Shown here: one piece after another, positions 24,042 to 31,232 of the stretch
Layout of the letters: each line of letters opens with the position of its first letter
Numbering within the stretch: position 1 is the first letter of the stretch
Assembly (NCBI GenBank): GCA_964612735.1
Contig: CAZTEB010000005.1
Span: forward strand, 1-34,225
Source of the DNA: CAZTEB01 sp964612735
GTDB lineage: Bacteria; Patescibacteriota; Microgenomatia; UBA1400; PJMF01
DNA: 34,225 bases
Reading direction: 5' to 3'
The notes under the pieces: generated by a model
The model's database searches: none
What the model saw: only the letters and a program-made list of their open reading frames with translations
Told to the model about the DNA's origin: nothing
Translations under genes and position numbers: made by a program

Positions 24042-24280
24042 TAGTGCTTCCTATCTCTTGGTGGGTAGGGATCGTTACCTGGTTTAACAGTGTCGCTGTC
24101 TCGTATTGCACCATCTCTACCGTGGATTCTGACTTCACCACCGCCGGAATTACCTGAGTAAGTTTTTGCTTGCAGTTCAGCCTCCCTTTGAGTTGAGTGA
24201 ATGCTACTAGCTTTGTTTGCACCTGCTCTACGAGCGTTCCAAGTGCCATCTTTATTTGGGGTTACGTGGTAGTTTGCCAT
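24041..24280 (-). CDS. DUF2188 domain protein
   Basis: The 79-residue protein has the DUF2188 pattern: YHVTPNKDGTWNARRAGANK at the start, AELQAKTYSGNSGGGEVRIHGRDGAIRDSDT in the middle, then a short Pro/Asp/Arg tail. The family is of unknown function; it is small, basic and often found near mobile or defence genes. ATG 24280 is chosen over an upstream start at 24343 because AAAGGA lies 6 nt before it and the family begins there. It is the promoter-proximal gene of the leftward CBASS-like operon. Confidence 0.8.
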   Translation of the reverse strand: MANYHVTPNKDGTWNARRAGANKASSIHSTQREAELQAKTYSGNSGGGEVRIHGRDGAIRDSDTVKPGNDPYPPRDRKH

Positions 24281-24356
24281 GATGTTCCTTTTGTAATGTT
24301 TGCTAACTGTAAAGTAGCTTAACATATAATTTAGACTTTGCAAATAGTAAACTCAT
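24281..24356. promoter_or_regulatory. Divergent control region between CBASS operon and capH-like gene
   Basis: The 76-bp region carries TATAAT at 24324-24329 for the rightward repressor gene. On the minus strand, TTTACT-17-TATATG is a candidate promoter for the leftward operon. The two overlap. An imperfect direct repeat flanks them: TGCTAACTGTAAAGT at 24300-24314 and TGCAAATAGTAAACT at 24338-24352 (11 of 15 identical), each preceded by TT. These copies are candidate operators for the XRE protein, placed to repress both directions. Confidence 0.5.
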
Positions 24357-24713
24357 ATGACACAATATAAACATATGAGCAATGATACAACTTACTCTAG
24401 TATTAGCCAATTTATCAAAGATAAGCGTGAGCAAATTGGTATGACTCAAGACGAATTGGCTACAAAGGTTGGAGTTAAAGCTGCAACAATAAGTCTCTAT
24501 GAATCAGGCGACAGGAATCCTGATTTAGATAGACTAAAAAAAATTGCTGAAGCATTTGAGATTCCAGTTGCTACACTACTAGACATTGAGGTTCCGAAAG
24601 AAAATTTGGACATAGCTTTAAGATCTGAGAAACTTAATGCGAAGCAGATTGATGACGTGAAAAGGTACATTCAGCTATTGAAATATGAACGGCAAACACA
24701 AAAGGGTAACTAG
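24357..24713 (+). CDS. XRE-family HTH repressor, CapH-like
   Basis: The 118-residue protein contains one Cro/C1-type HTH (FIKDKREQIGMTQDELATKVGVKAATISLYESGDRNPDLDRLKKIAEAF, about residues 18-66) and a C-terminal region of about 45 residues, probably for dimerisation and perhaps the site cleaved by its partner protease. In known CBASS systems the CapH repressor shuts off the operon and the CapP protease cleaves CapH after DNA damage. This gene is divergent from the CBASS-like operon and overlaps the protease gene by 29 nt. ATG 24375 is an alternative start. The CapH assignment is an inference from context. Confidence 0.85.
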   Translation: MTQYKHMSNDTTYSSISQFIKDKREQIGMTQDELATKVGVKAATISLYESGDRNPDLDRLKKIAEAFEIPVATLLDIEVPKENLDIALRSEKLNAKQIDDVKRYIQLLKYERQTQKGN

Positions 24714-25179
24714 AAACCAAATTAGAGCTAAGGTCACAAGGTTGCTTGATGAATGTGGCTTATCATCTCCACCTGTTAAAATTTCTCACATCATCAAACA
24801 TTTAGATATCTTTGTTGATAAGGGCTTAACAGATTTTTTGGAGTCAAACAAGATTTCTGCTTTTATCGACCTTGAAGACAAAATCATTGAATACAATGAT
24901 CGGCACCCAACTGTAAGAAAGAGATTCTCAATAGCTCACGAAGTTGGCCATCTTGTTTTAGGTCATTCAGTAAAAAGTGACATTTTTAGTTATAGCTCAA
25001 GAGATCCTGTGGAAGTTGAAGCTAATATTTTTGCAGCTGAGTTGCTAATGCCTTTTAAGTGGCTGAAGGAAGATTTGAAAGGTTATGGTGTCAAAATTGA
25101 TGAACTTGCTTATAAATATTGGGTCAGCAAGGAAGCAATGGGTTGGAGAATTTCGAATAGTGATTCTTTATTAGGTTAA
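24685..25179 (+). CDS. ImmA/IrrE-family metallopeptidase, CapP-like
   Basis: The 164-residue protein has the zinc motif HEVGH (85-89: His85, Glu86, His89) within KRFSIAHEVGHLVLGH, and the downstream EVEANIFAAELLMP with Glu112 as the expected third ligand. ImmA/IrrE peptidases cleave XRE-type repressors. In CBASS, CapP is activated by single-stranded DNA and cuts CapH. The 29-nt overlap with the XRE gene indicates translational coupling and a repressor/antirepressor pair. No Shine-Dalgarno sequence is evident. The C-terminus (VSKEAMGWRIS) is a short helical segment, shorter than a sensing domain would usually be. Confidence 0.88.
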   Translation: MNGKHKRVTRNQIRAKVTRLLDECGLSSPPVKISHIIKHLDIFVDKGLTDFLESNKISAFIDLEDKIIEYNDRHPTVRKRFSIAHEVGHLVLGHSVKSDIFSYSSRDPVEVEANIFAAELLMPFKWLKEDLKGYGVKIDELAYKYWVSKEAMGWRISNSDSLLG

Positions 25180-25211
25180 AAGCATTACAAATATCTGATT
25201 TGTGATTGATA

Positions 25212-25241
25212 TTGACAAACCCACAATACATATTCTAATAT
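25212..25241 (+). promoter_or_regulatory. Promoter of the copper operon
   Basis: A consensus -35 TTGACA (25212-25217) and -10 TAATAT (25236-25241) are separated by 18 bp. The -10 is 6 nt before ATG 25248, so the first gene is probably leaderless. Confidence 0.7.
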
Positions 25242-25254
25242 ACGAATATGTATT
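25225..25254. promoter_or_regulatory. ArsR-type operator (11-bp perfect inverted repeat)
   Basis: AATACATATTC and GAATATGTATT are perfect inverted repeats separated by 8 bp that include the -10 hexamer. The right arm contains the ATG of the regulator gene (25248-25250). Binding of the ArsR-family protein here would block polymerase at the -10, giving autoregulation released by metal. The size and symmetry suit a winged-helix dimer. Confidence 0.75.
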
Positions 25255-25727
25255 CACAGATATTCAAACTACATGCTGACCTACTAAAGTCACTTGCACA
25301 TCCTCGCCGATTAGAGATTATCCACTTACTTCGTAGTCAAGAATTACCTGTTTCTGATATTCATACTATGCTTGATTTGCCTCAAGCAAATATCAGCCAA
25401 CATTTGATGGTTCTGCGAGATGCAGGAGTTGTTGTTACTCGCCGTGATGGTAAACAAGTTTTTTATAAGTTGAGCGATAAGAACATTATCAAAGCCTCCG
25501 ACTTGCTTCGTAAAGTATTGATTGAGCAACACAAAGATACAGAATTAGCTGATGAGTTCACTCTCAAAATGCAGGAGTTAGTGCCGTTAGTTCAAGATCC
25601 TGTATGTCATATGAGAGTTTCGCCCAAAACCGCTGGCTTCCACCTAGTACATAAAAGACAAGACTACTACTTCTGTGCCAGTGGATGCTTAACAAAATTC
25701 AAAAAGGAGCCTGCCAAGTATGTCTAA
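25248..25727 (+). CDS. ArsR-family metal-responsive repressor fused to a YHS domain
   Basis: The 159-residue protein has an ArsR winged helix at 8-78 (LLKSLAHPRRLEIIHLL, recognition region LDLPQANISQHLMVLRDAGVV, wing TRRDGKQVFYKL), a linker helix, and a C-terminal YHS domain at 116-159 (DPVCHMRVSP ... YYFCASGCLTKFKKEPAKYV; Cys120, Cys143, Cys147). YHS domains bind metals and are usually found on copper ATPases. Here the domain sits on the repressor and ends right at the start of copA (8-nt overlap), so it may be the copper sensor. An ELCVC-type ArsR metal site is absent, consistent with sensing through the YHS part. Confidence 0.88.
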   Translation: MYSQIFKLHADLLKSLAHPRRLEIIHLLRSQELPVSDIHTMLDLPQANISQHLMVLRDAGVVVTRRDGKQVFYKLSDKNIIKASDLLRKVLIEQHKDTELADEFTLKMQELVPLVQDPVCHMRVSPKTAGFHLVHKRQDYYFCASGCLTKFKKEPAKYV

Positions 25728-27942
25728 AAGCCAATCAATTTCATTTCACGTCTCAGGCATGCACTGTGCTAGCTGTGCCAGCAATATCCAGCGTAAGCTT
25801 AGAAAAACCGATGGCATTGCAGAAGCAACAGTCAACTATGCCAATGAGCAAGCGACTGTTAATTTTGATGAGTCAAAGGTAAAGAAAAATGATATTGCTA
25901 AAGCTGTGTCTGATGTTGGATATATGGCTCACATTGATGTTGATGCCGATGCTGATATCGCTGAAAAAAATAGAACCGCTGAAATTGCTGACCTGAAACA
26001 AAAGTTAGTTGTAAGTGGAATCTTGTCAGGTATATTGATGGCGAGCATGATTCCTGGGCTACCAATGTGGCTTCATAATCCTTGGCTACTTTGGCTTCTT
26101 GCCACTCCTGTTCAGTTTTGGGCTGGAAAACGTTTTTATCAAGGTGCTTGGTCAGGATTAAAAAATTTCTCAGCAAATATGGATACCCTAGTAGCTATGG
26201 GAACTTCTGCTGCCTATTTTTTCTCAGCTTTTGTTGTTCTCTTTCAAGACTTGCTGACCAGCCAAGGAGTCGCAACGCATGTGTATTTTGAGGCATCAGC
26301 AGCAATTATTACCTTCATTTTATTAGGAAAGTTTTTAGAAATTCGTGCTAAGGCAAAAACGTCATCTGCTATCAAGGAACTGCTTGGGTTACAGGCTACA
26401 TCTGCTCGGGTGAAAAAAGATGGACAGTGGGTTGAGGTTCCTTTGGAAGAGGTGAAAGTCGGCGATGTCCTCTTGGTTAAACCTGGTGAAAAAGTTCCTG
26501 TCGATGGGAAAGTAATTGAAGGTGAGTCGTCTATAGATGAGTCTATGGTCACTGGTGAAAGCTTGCCAATAACTAAAGAAAATGGTGACAGTGTCATCGG
26601 TTCTACTATTAACCAGTCAGGCTCAATTCAAGTTGAAGCTACCAAAGTGGGTAGTGATACTATGCTTGCCACTATCATCAAACTTGTTCAACAAGCCCAA
26701 GGTTCAAGACCTCCAATCCAAGCATTAGTAGATACTATTGCTTCTTATTTCGTTCCTGCAGTGATTATGCTCTCACTTATTACCTTTGCTACTTGGTGGT
26801 TTTTTGGACCAGAACCAAAATTACTGACGTCTTTGGTTAGCATGATAAATGTATTGATTATTGCATGCCCCTGTGCTCTAGGATTAGCTACGCCAACCTC
26901 ACTTATGGTTGGTATTGGTAGAGGTGCTCAGTCAGGCATCTTGATTAAAGATGCTCAGGCACTAGAAATTGCTGGAAAAGTCAAAGCGATTGCTTTCGAT
27001 AAAACAGGTACGCTCACAAACGGGAAACCAGAAGTACAACAAAGTGAGTATGTAGATGGTTTTAGCAAAAAAGATGTTGATGCTGCAGTCTTAGCTGTTG
27101 AGTCACTTTCACACCATCCTTTAGCTCAAGCGTTAGTTTCCTTTGTTTCTACAAATAAGCAAAAGGTAATGGGTGCAACCCAATTTAAGGACCATGCTGG
27201 TAAAGGTGTTTCTGCTACTGTTGGTAAAGACACAGTATTAATTGGCACGCTCAGTTTTCTAAACTCACAGAAAATTGCTATTGACCCATCTCTAGAATCC
27301 ACAGCGTCTGGTTGGCAAAAACAGGCTCAGTCAGTTGCACATGTAGCAATAAACAGTACACACGCAGCTGTCTATGGTATTGCAGATGGCGTTAAAGAGT
27401 CTTCAAAATCAGTTGTCTCTACCTTGCAAAAAATGAGTATCACCCCTGTCATGGTTACAGGAGATAATAAACAAACTGCTGAGGCTATTGCGAAGCAGCT
27501 AGGCATCAAAGAAGTTCGCTCAGAGGTGTTGCCTGCTGATAAAGAGCAGTTAATTCATGAGCTTAGAAAAAACCATGGTGTTGTGGCAATGGTTGGTGAT
27601 GGCATTAATGATGCTCCAGCTCTAGCTGCAGCTGATGTCAGTATTGCCATGGGTGGAGGTACTGATGTAGCGATTGAGTCAGCGGGAGTAACTCTGCTGA
27701 GAAGTGACATAGGGTTAGTGCCTACCGCTCTAGATTTGTCTAAAAAGACTATGACTAATATCAAGCAAAATCTGTTTTGGGCATTTGCTTACAATGTAGT
27801 GCTTATTCCTGTTGCTATGGGTGTTTTATATCCGTTTATTGGCATCATTTTAAGTCCAATCATGGCTGGTGCTGCAATGGCTTTCTCCAGTGTCAGTGTT
27901 GTTACTAACGCTCTCAGATTAAGGTCAGCAAAATTATCATAA
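25720..27942 (+). CDS. copA: Cu(+)-exporting P1B-type ATPase CopA
   Basis: The 740-residue protein has one N-terminal HMA domain (GMHCASC, Cys16/Cys19), eight TM helices, the actuator TGES (279-282 region), the P1B-1 metal-site motif CPC (383-385, in IIACPCALGLATPTS), phosphorylation motif DKTGTLT (Asp427), SHHPLA (nucleotide domain His-Pro) and MVGDGINDAPAL. CPC with one CxxC HMA domain marks Cu(+) export from the cytoplasm. AAGGAG lies 10 nt before ATG 25720, inside the regulator gene, and the two frames overlap by 8 nt. It is the central pump of the operon and probably receives Cu(+) from the CopZ-like chaperone. Confidence 0.96.
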   Translation: MSKSQSISFHVSGMHCASCASNIQRKLRKTDGIAEATVNYANEQATVNFDESKVKKNDIAKAVSDVGYMAHIDVDADADIAEKNRTAEIADLKQKLVVSGILSGILMASMIPGLPMWLHNPWLLWLLATPVQFWAGKRFYQGAWSGLKNFSANMDTLVAMGTSAAYFFSAFVVLFQDLLTSQGVATHVYFEASAAIITFILLGKFLEIRAKAKTSSAIKELLGLQATSARVKKDGQWVEVPLEEVKVGDVLLVKPGEKVPVDGKVIEGESSIDESMVTGESLPITKENGDSVIGSTINQSGSIQVEATKVGSDTMLATIIKLVQQAQGSRPPIQALVDTIASYFVPAVIMLSLITFATWWFFGPEPKLLTSLVSMINVLIIACPCALGLATPTSLMVGIGRGAQSGILIKDAQALEIAGKVKAIAFDKTGTLTNGKPEVQQSEYVDGFSKKDVDAAVLAVESLSHHPLAQALVSFVSTNKQKVMGATQFKDHAGKGVSATVGKDTVLIGTLSFLNSQKIAIDPSLESTASGWQKQAQSVAHVAINSTHAAVYGIADGVKESSKSVVSTLQKMSITPVMVTGDNKQTAEAIAKQLGIKEVRSEVLPADKEQLIHELRKNHGVVAMVGDGINDAPALAAADVSIAMGGGTDVAIESAGVTLLRSDIGLVPTALDLSKKTMTNIKQNLFWAFAYNVVLIPVAMGVLYPFIGIILSPIMAGAAMAFSSVSVVTNALRLRSAKLS

Positions 27943-27954
27943 GGAATACATACT

Positions 27955-29070
27955 ATGAATCTTTTTGTCATTTTTCTCACGGGTTTAACTACAGGCGGTT
28001 TATCCTGTCTTGCAATGCAGGGAGGGCTACTTGCTAGTGTGATAGCAAACCAAAAAGACCAGGAACATGATGAGGTTATAGGTGATAAAGAAGCTAAAAA
28101 GAAAAAAAGAAAGCAGAAATACCTACAGTCACTACAAAAAAACAAATTTAGCTTAGATTCATTTGATCAGCTTGATTGGTTGCCTGTGACTATGTTCTTG
28201 GTTGCTAAGTTGGTTTCGCATATAATGCTCGGCTTTTTGCTTGGTTTACTAGGTTCTGCAATAACACTCAGTTTAGGAGTTAGACTAGCATTCCAAACAT
28301 TTACTGCTCTATTTATGTTTGCAACGGCCATGAACCTTTTAGACGTGCACCCAATCTTTAGATTTGTCGTGTTTCAACCACCTAAGTTCATTCAAAGAAT
28401 GGTTAGAAATTCAAGCAAGAGTAAGGCTCTATTTGCTCCAGCAGTTCTTGGTTTTATGACTATTTTCATTCCCTGTGGAGTTACACAAGCTATGGAAGTA
28501 TTAGCTATAAACTCAGGCAATCCTGTTTATGGGGCTTTAATTATGTTTTCCTTTGTACTAGGAACTACTCCATTGTTTGCTGCACTAGGTGTGGCTACAG
28601 CCAAACTGAGTGAAGGCTGGTATAGCAAATTTACTAAGTTTGCAGCCTATGCTTTGGTGGCAATGGCAATCTATAGCTTTAATGGCGTGCTAATTGTGAT
28701 GAATGCACCAATTACAGTCAACAAGCTAGTAAGTCCAATTACCTATTTCTTTTCAGATGAGCGTTTTGAGAGGTCATCTGCATCTTCTGCAACGGTAGTA
28801 AACGGCATGCAACAAGTTGCTATTGGTGTTTTTAATCAAGGATACTCGCCGAACTATGTACAAGTACAAGCTGGTGTACCCGTTCAGCTAACACTGCAGA
28901 GTAACGAAACATACTCATGTGCATTGGCATTTGTCATGAGAGAGTTTGGGATTAACACTTTCTTAGAAGCAACTGATACCCAAACCTTTACATTTACTCC
29001 AACAAAACCAGGTAAATACACCTACACCTGTTCTATGGGTATGTATACAGGAGTGATGGAAGTTATTTAG
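27955..29070 (+). CDS. DsbD/TauE-like membrane protein with C-terminal cupredoxin domain
   Basis: The 371-residue protein starts with a polytopic domain of the DsbD_2/UreH-TM type: LTTGGLSCLAMQGGLLASV (Cys18) and TIFIPCGVTQAMEV (Cys174) are the paired motifs in the two halves. A basic loop (EAKKKKRKQKY) follows the first helix. Residues 285-371 form a cupredoxin-like domain with SNETYSCALAFVMREFGI (Cys322) and KYTYTCSMGMYTG (Cys359, Met361/Met363). Cys and Met ligands without an obvious His suggest Cu(+) binding. It may move copper, or electrons, across the membrane. It starts 12 nt after copA with AAGGAA before its ATG. Confidence 0.82.
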   Translation: MNLFVIFLTGLTTGGLSCLAMQGGLLASVIANQKDQEHDEVIGDKEAKKKKRKQKYLQSLQKNKFSLDSFDQLDWLPVTMFLVAKLVSHIMLGFLLGLLGSAITLSLGVRLAFQTFTALFMFATAMNLLDVHPIFRFVVFQPPKFIQRMVRNSSKSKALFAPAVLGFMTIFIPCGVTQAMEVLAINSGNPVYGALIMFSFVLGTTPLFAALGVATAKLSEGWYSKFTKFAAYALVAMAIYSFNGVLIVMNAPITVNKLVSPITYFFSDERFERSSASSATVVNGMQQVAIGVFNQGYSPNYVQVQAGVPVQLTLQSNETYSCALAFVMREFGINTFLEATDTQTFTFTPTKPGKYTYTCSMGMYTGVMEVI

Positions 29071-29083
29071 AAAGGAACAATCT

Positions 29084-29329
29084 ATGCTCAACGTTTTCAA
29101 ACAGAAACCAAAAGGAGAAACAGCCATATTCAAAATTGATGGTATGCACTGTACGAGCTGTAGTATGAATATTGACGGAGAGTTGGAGGATACCGAAGGC
29201 GTTATCTCTGCATCTACATCATATGCAAAAGCAGCAACGACAGTTGAGTTTGATGAGACTAAGGTTTCTAGAGAAAAATTGAGGTCAATTATTGAAAATC
29301 TAGACTATACAGTAAAGGAGTTATCATGA
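29084..29329 (+). CDS. copZ: HMA-domain copper chaperone (CopZ-like)
   Basis: The 81-residue protein is a single heavy-metal-associated domain preceded by a short basic leader (MLNVFKQKPKGE). The metal site is GMHCTSC (Cys23 and Cys26), and the ferredoxin-like fold continues through TTVEFDETKVSREKLRSIIENLDYTV. Such chaperones carry Cu(+) to the ATPase or repressor in the cytoplasm. AAAGGAA lies before the ATG. Its stop overlaps the lipoprotein start by ATGA, showing tight coupling in the operon. Confidence 0.92.
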   Translation: MLNVFKQKPKGETAIFKIDGMHCTSCSMNIDGELEDTEGVISASTSYAKAATTVEFDETKVSREKLRSIIENLDYTVKELS

Positions 29330-29775
29330 AAAAATTGAGTTTAGTAGGTATCTTATTCGTATCAGCAGTTGTGCTTTCTGCGTGTACGGGGGCAAGTAAT
29401 CAAGACCAACAGAATGGTAGTGAAGCACAGCCTACAACTCCACCTGTGACTGAGTCAGCAAACCAAGACTCAGCTAATTTAGTTGAATCAGCTCAAGAAT
29501 ATGACATTGTCATGGACAACCATTCTTTTTCTGAGACTAACCTCGTTGTGAAGGCTGGTGAGGAAGTTGTGATTAATTTAACTAATGAAGAAGGCTACCA
29601 TGATCTTGTTATCGATGAGCTAGATGTTCACAGTGAACATCTTAAGGTAGGTGAAAATGAAGTCCTTACCTTTACTGTTAACCCAGAGCATATTGGCCAA
29701 ACTTATGAATTTTACTGTAGTGTTGGCAGCCATCGCGAACAAGGCATGGTTGGGACAATCCAAATTATTGAATGA
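29326..29775 (+). CDS. Cupredoxin lipoprotein
   Basis: The 149-residue protein has a lipoprotein signal (MKKLSLVGILFVSAVVLSAC, lipid Cys20), a Gln/Ser/Thr/Pro linker, and a plastocyanin-type cupredoxin fold. Expected type 1 copper ligands are His92 (GYHDLVI), Cys131, His136 and Met141 (YCSVGSHREQGM). It is probably anchored outside the cell membrane and carries electrons or Cu for the multicopper oxidase that follows. AAAGGAG lies before the ATG. Overlaps of ATGA type on both sides tie it to the CopZ-like gene and the oxidase gene. Confidence 0.92.
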   Translation: MKKLSLVGILFVSAVVLSACTGASNQDQQNGSEAQPTTPPVTESANQDSANLVESAQEYDIVMDNHSFSETNLVVKAGEEVVINLTNEEGYHDLVIDELDVHSEHLKVGENEVLTFTVNPEHIGQTYEFYCSVGSHREQGMVGTIQIIE

Positions 29776-31232
29776 TCTCAAAACATACTATTCAGCACTA
29801 TGTTCCACTGATGATTCTCGCATCTTTCATACTGGGATTTGTAGTAGTAATCACCAAACCATCTTTGTCTTTACCTAATCTTACTGAATCGATAACAAAC
29901 AATCAGATGAAGCCGCAGTTAAAACAAAGTTTTGCTTCTTACTCAGAAGAAATTGAAGAATCTGGTGAAGAAGTTGTTTTTGATTTAGTGGCAGATGAGT
30001 CCACTATTAGTTTATTTGAAGGAGTTGAGACACAAGTTTGGTCGTACAATGGTCAAGTTCCTGGACCAGAGATAAGAGTGAAATTAGGTCAAAGAGTTAC
30101 GGTTAACTTTATAAACAATCTTCCGCAACCTACTACTATCCATTGGCATGGGGTACGAGTACCAAATGAAATGGATGGTGTGCCAGACATCACTCAGGAC
30201 CCAATACAACCAGGTGATTCATTTACGTACTCATTTGTACCGAAAGATGCAGGAACATTCTGGTTTCATCCTCATGTTAGAGGAGCAGAGCAAGTGGAAA
30301 AGGGTTTATATGGAACTTTGATTGTTGAAGACCCTAGTGAGCCTCAGTTTGATTCAGACACAGTGTTTGTGGTTGATGATTGGCGATTGCAACAGAATGG
30401 CCAAATAGACCCACGCTTCGTTACAAACCATGATTTAGCTCATGATGGTAGGTGGGGCAATGCTATTACGGTCAATGGTTCAACAAACAAGCAGGCTTCT
30501 TTTTCAGCAGGTGCGAGTAACAGACTTAGGTTTGTTAATACTTCAAATGGTAGAGTGTATCGTCTGGATTTTGGTGGGTTAGCTAATAATGCTCAAGTAA
30601 TTGCTGTAGATGGTATGAAGGTGGGTGAGGTTTTTCCAGCACAGGGTTTTGAACTTGCCCCAGGCAATAGAGTTGATGTTGTTTTACAGATTCCAGATTC
30701 CATGGCTCAATCATCATTTACTGTATATGATACTTTTACCCGAAATAGAAATAGTTTATTCAATATAACTATAGGTGATTTAACGACCACAACTTTCAGT
30801 GGTGATTTGCCTGTTGATAGCTCGTTTCCTGATTGGTCAGAGGCTAATAAACTCAAACCTAATGCTGAATATGTTCTAAATGCACGCAGAACTTCTGGCA
30901 TGGGGATGATGGGTATAGAGTGGACCATCAATGGACAGGCCTATCCGAATGTAAATCCAATCACGCTGAAACACAACGAAATTCAGAAGATTCGTTTTAC
31001 AAATAAATCTGCTCGGTTGCACCCCATGCATTTGCACGGTCAGTTCTTCCAAGTTATTGCCAGAAATGGGCAACCAGTTGATGAACCCTACTGGCGTGAT
31101 ACAGTGCTTTTACACCCGAGAGAAACTGTAGATATTGTATTGCTTCCTTTGGATAAAGGAACATGGGCAAATCATTGTCACATTTTAGAGCATGCAGAAG
31201 CGGGAATGATGACAGTTGTTGAAGTCAAATAG
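29772..31232 (+). CDS. Multicopper oxidase (CueO/laccase-like)
   Basis: The 486-residue exported protein has an N-terminal hydrophobic anchor or signal (about 11-27) and all four copper-binding motifs: HWHG (124-127), HPH (166-168), HPMHLHG (417-423) and HCHILEHAEAGM (468-479), giving a trinuclear cluster and a type 1 site with axial Met479. No methionine-rich CueO insert is obvious. The likely function is oxidation of toxic Cu(+) to Cu(2+), or of phenolic substrates, using O2. That is notable for a CPR-like host, which is usually considered fermentative. Its ATG overlaps the cupredoxin stop (ATGA). No intrinsic terminator is visible in the 121 bp before the tRNA gene. Confidence 0.95.
   Translation: MISKHTIQHYVPLMILASFILGFVVVITKPSLSLPNLTESITNNQMKPQLKQSFASYSEEIEESGEEVVFDLVADESTISLFEGVETQVWSYNGQVPGPEIRVKLGQRVTVNFINNLPQPTTIHWHGVRVPNEMDGVPDITQDPIQPGDSFTYSFVPKDAGTFWFHPHVRGAEQVEKGLYGTLIVEDPSEPQFDSDTVFVVDDWRLQQNGQIDPRFVTNHDLAHDGRWGNAITVNGSTNKQASFSAGASNRLRFVNTSNGRVYRLDFGGLANNAQVIAVDGMKVGEVFPAQGFELAPGNRVDVVLQIPDSMAQSSFTVYDTFTRNRNSLFNITIGDLTTTTFSGDLPVDSSFPDWSEANKLKPNAEYVLNARRTSGMGMMGIEWTINGQAYPNVNPITLKHNEIQKIRFTNKSARLHPMHLHGQFFQVIARNGQPVDEPYWRDTVLLHPRETVDIVLLPLDKGTWANHCHILEHAEAGMMTVVEVK

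Noticed and set aside
25898..26597. Antisense frames in copA
   Set aside because: Shadows of a strongly conserved coding sequence with no start signals or recognisable domains.
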